Source: Urechis unicinctus
Taxonomy: Eukaryota; Annelida; Polychaeta; Xenopneusta; Urechidae
Assembly (NCBI GenBank): GCA_034190875.2
Contig: CM067356.1
Coordinates: 59,367,825 to 59,431,824, forward strand
Direction of reading: 5' to 3'
DNA length: 64,000 nucleotides
The translations under genes and the position numbers were made by a program. This document shows, piece by piece, positions 50,744-62,952 of the stretch. Positions within the stretch are counted from its first letter, which is position 1; each line of letters starts with the position of its first letter. The notes under the pieces are model-generated. The model made no database searches. It worked only from the letters and a program-made list of their open reading frames with translations, and was not told the origin of the DNA.

Positions 50744-51839
50744 CTAAATTCATAGAAAATAACTATCATAATGGCATAGTACATTATTAGAACGAATACC
50801 AGCATGTTCAATTGCAATCCTTATCTCATACATGCCACTATGTTTAGCTTGATTGATCAGATATGCATCACTTTGAATGGGGTTTAAATCCACACAGGTC
50901 CAATCAAATGTTGCAGCGATGATAACAGCATACCAATAGAATGTCTTTCCATATTGTTTAACTAGATACCGTACTATTGACGTCAGATGTCATACCCAAA
51001 CTCTGTACAATGTCACACCAGAAGCAACTCAAAATATGTTGCTGATGCATGCTCTGTCAGGCACAGGATTTTTCTCTCTGGTTCAGAACATTAATCTGTT
51101 AATGCTAAGCATGTGATAAGGGATCAAACTCCATTGATTTAGCTCCATAAAATAAACTATGCTGCATATAGGTTACTCAGACTGAAATAATGTTAATTCT
51201 GGTTGAAGATTGTTGGGGTACCTTTATTCAAGTATATCAAGGAGTTACATCGTATATGTCTGCATGAACGATCCTAAGTCGATGGTTGGTCACCTTACAA
51301 ATTACGTCCAATGATGTTGTGACTATGGTAAGGTTTTAAACCAGCTTTGGTGACATGAAATATTCATCTATTTATGTTTAATTAGTCAGAAAATATTCTA
51401 TTATCACATGTCAACTCCATTTATTCTAATTCTCAAAGATGCAGTAAAACAACATCGCCTAGCAGCCTGTCAAGTGGAGATACTCTGCAATCAAAACTCA
51501 GTTATCAGTAACGCCTTATGGACTTGTGCACTTGCTACTGTTAACACACTTCCATTTATGGAGATATCCCAATTTCCGTAGCTGACGACTGTGTTCACAT
51601 AAATAATTCACTTTATGAGCTATACTATAATAGGCCTGATAGCCTGTAGGGCCTAAACTCACGAGTGTTTGACTTTGCGATTATTTGCAAGCTTCTGATG
51701 GGCACAAAACTTACTCTGCATCACTAACTGCACCCCCTGAGCCATTGTATAAGGATTACACAAAGAAAAATGAAGCTGCTACTTATTAACTTATTCAGAT
51801 ACAGTGGCGAGTTCAGGACCACTGGCGAGTTAAGGACCT

Positions 51840-51960
51840 GTACTACTGTAGCTCGTACAGCATGAAAGTAGCCCCGGTCGAACGACAATATAAATATATA
51901 CCTAGCTGTGCACGACGTCTTATTGACGTCGTGCGATGATCGTAACCAAATGCGGCGCGA
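51840..51960. repeat. palindromic repeat (family A related)
   Basis: A perfect 10-base hairpin, GCACGACGTC (51910-51919), loop TTATT, GACGTCGTGC (51925-51934), preceded by ACAATATAAATATATACC, as also seen beside the arm at 22941. Confidence 0.8.
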
Positions 51961-52329
51961 CAATACATGAGTTTCAATTATACACGATAATTACACACAT
52001 GTACATATGAAGAAGAATTTTTCACATAATTGAATGTTTATTAACAAGTTGAGTTAGTTTACGTGTGAGATTTCGTCAATGGCGATTTAATCCGGCCAGA
52101 CACATTTTGAAAAGTTCATGTTTATTTTGAACGACAAGATCGGTTTCTGCGCGCACGCGCAGACAAGGTTGTTCGCAAGCGAACCTTTTCTTTCTGAATT
52201 TTATTATTTAAGTATATGTGTCATTTTGTCAATGATTATCTTTTGGAAATTCCTACTTTAGAAGGGCGATATGTATTCAACGATATCACATTGACATTGA
52301 AAAAAAGATAACACTTATTGATTCCCGCA

Positions 52330-52505
52330 GTCTGGAGGGGGCACTTAGCCAAAAAACCTGTACCCGTCGTACAAGGTAAAAATGGCAAGAGCATACCCCA
52401 TCCTACAAATATGAGGTCAACAAAAACCGTCTGGAGGCCGAAAAAACATACCCCGACATATGTAAACTACCTCTATATACTTAAGTGCCCCCTCCCCCGG
52501 GACCT
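52330..52505 (+). repeat. dispersed repeat family B, copy 2
   Basis: Contains CCCGTCGTACAAGG, GCATACCCCATCCTACAAAT, ATGAGG, GGAGGCCGAAAAAACATACC and CTACCTCTATATACTTAAGT followed by GCCCCCTCCCCC, in the same order as in 23400-23545. Confidence 0.78.
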
Positions 52506-52764
52506 GCAGTCACATGGCGAGTGAAACTGGAACTTCGTAATGTGACGTCATATCTCCAAAACTGGGGCTGCCGCGAATGAAAGTTGTGATTCTAAAAGTT
52601 CATTTGACAATTGCTAAATAATAACGAGACAGTGTATAACCAAAATAGTCATGTTCAGCGGATATTCATCTCATTTGTCGACATATATATTTACGTAAGT
52701 ACACAACTTGGTGGGAAGCCCCGGGCACGCGAAATAAAAAAAATTGCCACACGACCCACATATC

Positions 52765-52860
52765 CTCAATCACGACGGTATATATTTATATTACCGTCGT
52801 GCGCGGCTAATATATACCCGGACGTCTTGTAAGTTAAGCACGAAAGGGCTTAGCCCGGTT
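52765..52860. repeat. palindromic repeat (family A related)
   Basis: Hairpin with arms CACGACGGTA (52771-52780) and TACCGTCGTG (52792-52801) around a TATATTTATAT loop, followed by CGCGGCTAATATATACC, GGACGTCTTGTAAG and AGCACGAAAGGGCTTAGCCC. Confidence 0.82.
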
Positions 52861-53424
52861 AACAGACCTAACTACTACCTGTTAGGTCTGGCATTTGGCC
52901 TATTCAAAATGTGGTTGACAACTAAAGATTGATCTCACTGACTTTCATAGTTAAACAAATACAAAGATGAACAATATCTGGTTATTCTTAAACATCTTAC
53001 GGTGCTCACTGAAAAATCCAGATCGTCATCAATCTACATTTTATGCACAAATTAATCAAAAACATATCGCAAACATTAACGCTGCTGCTTTTATCGCCAT
53101 TTTTGTCTCGGATAACAAAGTACGTTATGACGAAATTGCTTCGTTTTCGCATAGACTTGAGCAGACGCATTTGTGGACGATATCCCGCTTCGAATTTGTT
53201 TTCCACGGATATTTACAAGTGCTATGTATTACAGCTTTCCTGCAACTTCAGCGAACAAGGTAATCAACAATTGAATCGAACACAATGACATCCGTATGAC
53301 TATTTCAAATAGATAAAAAGTAGGTCGAAGAAATATTTTCATCATTGACCTGTCCACCACATTTGGCTTGGCATGAGGTAGGCCTCTACTGCAGACATAG
53401 AGGCCTACTGTAGGTCTAGAAAGG

Positions 53425-53560
53425 GCTAAGCTTGCCGCGTACGACGGTAATAATTAATAAACGTCGCGCACGGCTAGGGCTAAGCTAGCCCTACAAGACG
53501 TCAGTAGGTATAAATTCATGTTACCGTTACGACCGGAGCTAGGGCTAAGCACGAAAGCTG
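53425..53560 (-). repeat. dispersed repeat family A, inverted copy
   Basis: The reverse complement of 53486-53541 matches 22798-22853 almost throughout. It is preceded by ACGACGGTAATAATTAATAA and CGTCGCGCACGGCTAGGGC, and followed by AGGGCTAAGCACGAAAGCTG. Confidence 0.82.
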
Positions 53561-54401
53561 AATCACCTGAGAGCTGAAGAAAACAATGTATTTCAATGGG
53601 ACGGGCGCCATGATATTGAAAATAACTTTGCATGAGTTATTTGATGTCGAGTATGTTACAACAGACTATTGTTAATCAATCCATATTACGCGATGTACAC
53701 TCAACCATCATTCATCTCTTGTCCGACTCACGATATCGAAAGTACACTTTCACTTCCGAAAATCCCGCCATCAGCCTCGTTTTCGAACAAACAAAAATAT
53801 TGAACTAGACCGGTATAATTTTTGTTGTAGGGACCGAGGATCGATGTACCATTGAAACTGGAAATGAAGTGCAGAACCGATGTGAAAAGTCGCTACGCAG
53901 AATCAGTCGAATGCTGTCGCTGTAAATTCAGTCAACGTCATCGAGTTCATATATATGACCAAATATGTTTCACTTTATTACATGATGCTTTAAATAGGTA
54001 CTAGATTAAGTTCAGTTAACATTAGTCGTGAAATACATAAAAAAAACCTTTGAGAAGCTTTAATGGCGTCACTGGTCGTAGGAGCCGGTAATTCGTCTAT
54101 GTCACTGTCTAAAATAGATAGCACAGTAAGATAACAGCTTTATGGTCTGACAGTGGGAGGTTTCTTGGAGGAATTGACCATTTTCTTGGAGCAGCATAGC
54201 ACTCTCACCGGCAATTTGCTGATTGTTGGTGACATTTACTTTCACTTGGACAAAACCTGACAATACTGACACTTCAAACTCCATGCGTTTCTTTTATTTA
54301 CCAATTGTCTGTTTATTATTATTTTCGTTAAATTTAACAGCTGAATGTATCAGCGCTTTAGAGCTGTCTAGGATAAGGATAGAGCACTTTATAAATTTAT
54401 G

Positions 54402-54504
<103 letters not shown>

Positions 54505-54884
54505 CGTTTCCAGTGATGTCACAAAAATTGTCTCGTTGAATTTGGACTGCCTGTCATGGAACAGTTGAACTTTAAATCCATTCTGTTATTATCTTTCAAT
54601 AATCTGTTCCGTAAAACAATATAGCTATCGGCCACAGGAGCCATGCATCAGAACATATGACAAGCATCTCAAGCTGCTGTCACAGTTACAGTCACAGACA
54701 GTCGGTTCCCGCGGACTATTTTACGAGTGCCGAACCACTATAGATCCAGCGACTCAGCGCTCGGAAGATTGGTATTGACCGCCAGTGCATACAATCTTCA
54801 AGTAATTGAACACAATTTGATAAGATAATTTCTTGATTCATAATAAAGGGCCGTACATTTGGAGACGTAGTTAAACTTGGCGGG

Positions 54885-57800
54885 CTACAGAAACGCAGAC
54901 AATTCTTCCATTGCAAGAAATGATTCAATATACCGAGGAACTTTAAGTCGCCTCAGATTCACAAGTATAGGGTAAGACAAGCATGTTCTAATTCTTTTAC
55001 GACACAGAGCCTTCAATTTCGCTGGGCGCGAGGAGACTAATTTCATCGCCCTAATGACTTCATCATCGTCAACCAGTAGATGAAATATTCCTGCTTTCAT
55101 GGAAGTTTTGATGACATTCATGTTGCATAATACAGATAACAACAAGAACACGATTCCGTAGTGCTTCTTGAATGCAGCCATATAAATCGGATGCTTGCTG
55201 GTTTCTGTTTCACTATCCATGTCGGCACCTGCTTGAATCAAAATGATGACCCCTCTCATCTCACCATGAATCACAGCGTTGAGAATGGGGGAGAGCTTTT
55301 GGGGACCAATTATATTAGGATCGGCTGCGTTACTCAGCAATGACTGAGCCACGAGGTAATGCCATTGGTCGACAGCAACAGACAACGCAGTCACAGCTGT
55401 GAAGTAAATCGTATTCACTAGACATCCACGACTCAACAAGACGTCCACGACCTTCACGTGACCTTCTATTGCAGCCAGCAGTAATGGCGTTCTGCCATCC
55501 GGTGTTATCGTATCGGGACTGATACCATGTTCTAACAGAAGCGCCACCGTCTGGTGATCCCCGTAAATAGCCGCGTGGTGAATCGGCTGCCTCTCGTCTT
55601 GATGCACCTGTTTACAAATTGAACAAGGAATTATTAGATAAAATGGTTTTATAAAATTCAATGAAAGTAATGAACATATTCCTTTATTGCACCTGCCCCT
55701 GCAGTTATGATTGTAATTTTGAGTGGGATCCATGAATTAACATAAGATTGTGCACTTATGAACAATGGTTTACATGCCGAATATCATTAAAACACACCAT
55801 GCTGATATTGCAGCCAGCTTCAACGAGTTTCCGCGCCGAGAGAGGTTGCTCGTGGGCTATAGCTAGCAAAAGAACTGAGGCGCCGTTTTCATCAAATTGG
55901 TTCAAATCCGGCTTTAGCGGTAAAACTAAATCCAAACTAGCAGGATCACCGATACACCAGTGTAATATAGTTCTCCCCTTTTCACCTGCTTCGTCTAAGT
56001 TGAATATCTGACCGCATTGCAATAAAAGCTGAAGAATCTCGTTGCCGGCATTATGCTTGGCGGAAGTGTGTAGACAATTGTTGCCTTTCTCGTCATGGGA
56101 ATTAACATCAGCGCCTGCCTTAAGAAGCATGGCCACGCAACTAACGTCTTCCTTTACGACGGCTAAATGCAAGGCATCCATTCCTTCGTCATTTTCACAA
56201 TGGGATAAATCTGAGAATGGTATCAGGTACTCTGTGGCGTCAACTTGACATGACCACACAGCAGCAGTGAGAGCAGTATCCCCAGATGTATCCTCTAACT
56301 TGAGATCAGCCTTTCCATACTCGTGCAAAACTTTGAGCGTTCCAAGATGGCCGCCTTGAGCGCTCCACATGGCAGCTGTTCTCCCGAGATGGTTGCGCTG
56401 GTTTGCATCCGATCCTTGTCGAAGCAGCATCTCGACTATATCTGTATGGCCCCTTTTCGATGCCTCAATTAGAGGAGATGCAGCCGAACCTTCTAAATCA
56501 GGTATTGCCCCATACTTGAGCAACATTTCTACGTGTTGGGTTTTTCCATGAATGGCACAATAGCACAAGGGTGTACGCTTTTGACAACCGGTCATATTGG
56601 GGACGCTATGAAGCAGCAAATTTTCCACCAAGTCAAAATTGCAGTTTTCGGTTGCAAGGATCAAAGGTGTATCGCCATGGATATCTTGACAACTAGCCAT
56701 TTCAGGACATCGAGTTAGCACAGTAAAAACAACACTTGGTAAATTTGAGGCACAAGAATAGTGAAGAATACTCCTTTGTTCCGAATCCAGACAAGTAATA
56801 TTGGCTCCACTATCAATGAGTATGTGTGCGGTGGTTGGATTAGAATTTTTGACGGCCGTTAGCAATGCAGTATCCCCGCTATCCCCCTGAACATCAAGGT
56901 CGATCCCGCGGGATGTCAATGCCTGAGCCATACCGGAACATCCTTTCTGGCTTACCATATGTAGTGCTGTCATTCCTCCATGACCGCGAATATTCACGTC
57001 GGCTCCACGTGCTAATAGCAGATTCATATTTATATAGTGCTGGTGCATTGCTGATAAAATCAATGGCGAATCACCTTCATAATCCAAAGCATCCAAGGAT
57101 AAAGCTGGATTTTGTAAAAGACGAGAAAATATGTCTTCATTGTCACCAAGTAATGAAAGCCAGTGCAATGCCCCGCGTTCAAACTCGCCTTGAATGTTAA
57201 CGTCTGGTTTGTAGTCGAGCAGTAAACTGGCGATATTAAACTGCTTATTTTGAACTGCTATGGTCAAAGGAGAATCACCAGTGTTATCAACTGAATCGAT
57301 CTCTACGTCTCGATTCAACAAAACCTGGGCAAGTGCTTCAGAGCCATGGTAAGCCCCCCAATGCAAAGCACTGCGTCCGCCTTCCCCTTTCATGTTGATA
57401 TCAACGCCATCAACGTGGGCTTTTTCAAGCAATTCAACAGCAAATCGCTCATGTTGAAAACATGAAGATATCAATAAGGGAGTGTTACCATACAAGTCAG
57501 TGCAGTTGTATTTTACCTTAGCTTTTAGCAAGATATCTACGAGATCAACATTGCCATTTCGCGCAGCGCAATGGAATGAATTCTTCATTTCCCTATTTAG
57601 ATGTTCAGTCGTTGTAGAAAAGGATAGTAGCACAGTAGCAACTGCAGTGTGACCTTCCTCACACGCTAGATGGAGGGCCGTATCCAGGTCCACATTTGTG
57701 GCGTTGATGTCGGCGCCACTTTCTAACAAATATTGACATAAATCGTCAAACCCTTGCTGCGCTGCACGATGCAGGGCTGTATTACCTTCAAACCCATGGT

Positions 57801-58851
57801 GATTTATCACGCACTTATGATTAATTAACAGTCTGGCTATTGAAAGGAGTCCATACTGTGCAGCTACAATAAGAGCAGTGTCATCAAAGCGATCTTTGAA
57901 TTCGGTATCACAACCAGCTTTGAGTAATACCTCGGCGATATCAGCATCATTTTTTACTCCAATGGCGAAATGCAATGGTGGAAGATCTGAGTTGGCGGCA
58001 TCGAATGTGTGATGTAAATCGAACCCAGCACTGACAACTGTGTGGACAGTTTCTATATTGCCGCTGTGTATAGCCTCCAGTAGAAGCGATTGATGGTCTG
58101 ATCCCAATGATGTCAAAGTGGCTCCCGCTGTCAGCAAAGATTGGAGACATCGTGAATGGCCATGGTACGCCGCCTGGTGGGCACAATGGTCCAGTTGAGC
58201 TTGTGTATAGTTCTCGTTCCTTAGACTTAGTTGCAAATGGTGGTGCTGTCCTTCTGCTGCAGCATAAGCAAGATCACTGGAAGAATGAAAGAAAACATTT
58301 TCACTACAACAAGCTTGTACATCAACGCCTCTCTTGTGTGGAACATTTGAAAGTTGTATTGGATTCATGAAGAATATCATTATGAATTGTTTTTGCAGCA
58401 GAAGAAACATATTGCCACTATGAAGACTCTCCTACGTATTTCGCTTGTGGATGTTGAGTTTAAGGTGCTGTGGCGGGGGTGGGATGCATTAACTCAAGGT
58501 ATCTATAGGACCATGTGAAATACATCTACATAGCCCCTGTACACTATTTCAATATGGAATTCAATATCATTTTTCACATTAAGAACTAGCCATCATGATC
58601 AACAAGTTCACCTTAATGATATACTGAAATACACAAATATTCATCAACACGTATAAACTAATTTCAACATTCAACAAGGACTTCCTTCGCTTGGCCTCGT
58701 GTATGCACGCACCAACTACAGCGTACACCGTAAACACGAGATGAAAAAATATTATCCCTGACTTGTGTGCAACAACAATTACAGAATTATTACCATGTAT
58801 ATAAGTACAAGGAGTGAATTAAACCAACCTAAAATGTTGTTGCTGATCCAT
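54885..58851 (-). CDS. large ankyrin-repeat protein with C-terminal SOCS box (ASB-like)
   Basis: Probable substrate receptor of a Cullin5-ElonginB/C ubiquitin ligase, by analogy with the ASB family. Three exons join in phase: 58829-58851 (MDQQQHF), 55774-58417 and 54885-55607, giving about 1129 residues. The big middle exon is nearly all 33-residue ankyrin repeats (for example GNTALHRAAQQGFDDLCQYL and GDTALTAAVWSCQVDATEYL), about 25 of them, with more in the last exon (TPLLLAAIEGHVKVVDVLLS). The C-terminus PAKLKALCRKRIRTCL followed by a VPRYIESFL stretch has the SOCS-box pattern (L..LCR..IR..L, then a short helix). The exon 1 junction is the least certain; translation could instead start at a Met at 58410 or just downstream. 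It is much longer than vertebrate ASB proteins. The gene is divergent from PIGS, 260 bases apart. Confidence 0.85.
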
Positions 58852-59111
58852 TCCACATCAACTGCTATGAATACGTGATGCAATCCCGGGCATCTGCACT
58901 TCACGCAATCAGGTACGTGTTATTACAAATCTGCACACCTTTGCAACTGAATGCCTTGCATTTCTTGACAACCTTGAACTACCATCGCCCGTCTTGGTCT
59001 CATGCAGCACCACCAGCAGCGCCTTCCCCTCGTGCCTCTGGTCTATTTTGGGAGGGCTCGGATTTCAAACGTCATAACAAACGTTCGGGTTTGAGAACTT
59101 TTTCGATAAAA
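58852..59111. promoter_or_regulatory. short divergent promoter region between the ankyrin-SOCS gene and PIGS
   Basis: Only about 260 bases separate the two predicted start codons, so both promoters and 5' UTRs must share this sequence. No TATA box is apparent; the region is less AT-rich than its surroundings. This is inferred from the two start-codon choices. Confidence 0.45.
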
Positions 59112-62100
59112 ATGACGGCGGATGACAGTTCTGGTAATTGTTTGTTTATACCGATGTATTTGAATAAACTTGGGATTTAATGCCATATGCACACAATGTC
59201 ATTCATTTATAATTATAGTTATGGTTTTGGCTACAACCATATTTCTTTAGATCTTTCCTGAGTATGGCTACAGTATAACCGATGTGGCAATGAGCGAAAA
59301 TTAGTGACTGTGAAATGCTTATCTTTAAATGCTTTAATAGATAAAGTTTTGGGTTGTTACTAGCCATACAAGACTTCTACATGGACGTCTTGCGACAACT
59401 GAATCCAGCACAATGAATAAATTTCAACGGAAATCAGATACCTTGAACGTCTAAAACCTAGCGAGTTATTTGGTTTAATCGCATGTTTTGATGGTAATGA
59501 ATAATTTTCATCTTTAATCATGAGTGATGTATTCAGATGACATGGATTACTATTACGATTGCGTTCGTGGTGCCATCAATGATGAGCACATCTCAACATG
59601 TTTATGTTTACAATGGGGCGGTTGCTGCTTGCATTCTCAGTCCAGGCTATTTCAAACTGATGACTGTTCAAATAGCATGGTGGGGGTTCAATACGGCATC
59701 TGGGGGCACAGCCTGCCACACATATGCCTTTGTTACAATCAGGATGGAGCAAAGACTAAACATCTCTGCTGCGATCCAACTGTAAACATCAAAATATTCA
59801 CCTTAAAAGCGGAGAGAGAAGTAGTATAGGTAGTTGCGGTTCTAGGGGTTGGATATATTTTGTTGTAATAAAATCTACCAGCATTCTCGCACCGATCGGG
59901 TGTTTCTTAGTATGCACAGACCAGTGTCAAAATGTTGTTCAACAGCACATAATCAACGCTTTTTTCATATTATGTTCTATAGATGTCTTTATGCGTGTCA
60001 TGTCAGAACGTTGTACAAACTAAAAGGTACTCGGCGTTAACCTGCAGGTTCTCGGTAGTTGTTTTTCTAACAAATTTCTCACAACTAACATTATTTAAAC
60101 AAACGAGCGCGCAAATCCTTGACGCGAACGTCAAAGACACGCGCACCTTGACAAAGCACGCGCTGCCAGAAATGACGCGAGCTGACTGGAGCGAAGTTCC
60201 ATATAAAATGGCCGGCAAGATTCAGTCCTTTTTATAGACATATCACCATTGATGCCATATCAGTCATTAATGGTGTTGCACGGAATATGTACGTTTGCTT
60301 ACAGCCCATCGCACATGCGCACGCAGAAGATATCATTGTAAATAAACTGACAATAAACATGTTCCATACAGCAGTGTTTCTTATTAAACATAGTTCAGAT
60401 CAATTTTTTTTTTCCAGTTCAGATCAATTTATTTAACAATTGAACATATATACAATGAACAATTGATAAGGAGACTCCAACTAAGGCTGGTAAGCCGCTG
60501 CTGCTGGAGCCACCCTGACATAATGATAATAATAATAATAATATAAAAGAAGAAAAACACAAAAGATAGACTATGAACAAAAGAGAAACATAGTACACGG
60601 ATAATAAAAGTACATGAGGTCACAGCATCATGTTACCCGAGTAAAAAGGTACAGAAAAACATTTACGTAGACATAGGGTTTTGGCAGGAATTTGGTGACA
60701 TGAGTAGCACATTATGAATTTACGTTCATGAATTTATACAATAACAAATGACTTTTTTGCTTGACTAGTTAATGTGGGCAAGTACATGTATAACAATTGG
60801 GAGTGGTGCACATATACCTGTATCTATTGATAAACCAATTTTTTATGTAGTTGCAGTATCCTTTGTAAGAATGAGAGAATATTTTTGTTACTATGATATT
60901 TGGGGCATTGTTGATGAATTTTGGAATGCTGAATCGAATGGATGAGACTGCAAAAGAGTGTTCTACTCTTGGGATGAAGAGATTATTGTGATTTCTAGTA
61001 TTGTGATTATGAATGTCAGATGTTTGATTTATTAAGTTTATGTTATTGTAATACGAGGGTAGATTGTTATGACAGTAATTATAATAGAATTTATATCTGG
61101 ACAGTGAAAATAGATCTTCAATTTTCAAGATCTGTAGTTCTTTAAAAAGAGGATCAATGTGAGCATTGTAGGAGCTGCAGGTAATGATTCGAGTGATCTT
61201 TTTTTGAAGTTTTGCAATTCTATTACCATGTTGACCCCAAAGTAACAAGTTGTAGTTTAGATGTGGTAATATTAGTGAGTTGTAGAGCAATTTTTTAATA
61301 TCTAAGGGGAGGATGTGTTTTAGTTTACTTATAATGCCCATTGTTCGACTAAGTTTGCTATGAATTTTATCAGTATGACTTTTCCAGCTGAGGTGCTGAT
61401 CGATGTTGAGACCCAGGAAGTTGAAATATTGCACTTGTTTGATTTCTGTATTATTTATAAGGATCTGGATCCTTGAATGGATTTTTTTCGGTGGTTTATG
61501 AAAAATCATGAATTTGGTCTTACTTGTGTTAAGGGACAGCTTGTTGTACATAAGCCAGTTGTTGACATTTTTAAGTTCATTGTTTAATGTGCCTATATTG
61601 TATGTAGAATTTCTTGAGTTGAGGGTGGTGGTAAGGGTTGTATCATCTGCATATGTAATAACTTTGAATGCATTGCAGATGTCATTTACATATATCAAGA
61701 ATAAAAGGGGCCCTAAGATTGATCCCTGAGGCACTCCAGTTGTAAGGGGGAGGAGGTCAGACTGAGTGTCTTAAAAATTAACATATTGTTTTCAGTCTTG
61801 TAGATAGTTTGTAATTAATATGCTTTCTGGTGTTTGTGAATCCATAATAAGTTAGTTTTGAAAGCAGTATGTTACATACTGTAATAAAATTACTTATTTG
61901 CAAAATGAATTCTTCATGTGTACATTTTTATATCTATCATGTGTGATTGGAACTCGTGTATCTTGTATGGTTTTTTACAATGCGTTGGCACTGATCACTG
62001 CAGGAGGTCAGTACAACCTCCTGCACTGCTAGAGTAGCAGTTGCCTCAATTATGTGACAAACAGTTTGGTTCTCAATATTGTTATTGGGTTTAATCATTA

Positions 62101-62858
62101 CCTTAACAATGGTCTTAGACCATGAAAAACAATAAAAGCACAATTTCACTGCATTCCCTGATTATCAGATAAAGAACCTCTTTATTTTGTATCTCAGAGA
62201 GGGCACAGCAGTCCTACGCAGCTCTTGGAGTTGGCCTGGTTTGTATATTGGTGGGTGTGCCACTATGGTGGAAAACTACTGAAGTTTACAGAGTAGAGCT
62301 TCCTTATGCAGACATCGAGCAACTGAAAAAAGCAGACGTTAGTTCAGCATCTTTTATTATTATCTTATTTTTATCTTTATGATAAAAGAAAAATATAAAT
62401 GTATTTTTTATGGATTCCGACTCATTTGTCAATTAAAGTTTCTTATGGATGAATCCCTTGATTGTTGGTCCCTTGGTGATTACAGGTGAGCTATGCTGTC
62501 CACTTCACAGTGATATCATTTGATGAGAGCATCACTCGTCTACAGTTAGTCAGTCTGCAAAATAATCTCAAAAAGAGATTAAAGAGCACAGGTATGGCAA
62601 TTATTTATGGAAGAAAAATTGACATGTTGTATAATCTTTTCACCACAGATTCCCCATGCCGTTCCACCAGCGATTCCACAATGTGCCTCCAGGAGGCTGG
62701 GGTACAAAGGGATGTGGTGAAAGGTTAACAGTCCTGGATATAATTGTTTCTCGAACTAACTTCCTTGTCAAGGGCACTCACTGCTCCTTTATTCATTCAC
62801 CCCCCCCCCACCCACCACATCTTCTATCACCCCCACCCTTTCCCTCATCTCCCATTCT

Positions 62859-62952
<94 letters not shown>

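Noticed and set aside
59524..59829. Overlapping plus frames of 101 and 82 codons
   Set aside because: They lie in PIGS intron 1 and show no recognisable domain or splice logic.
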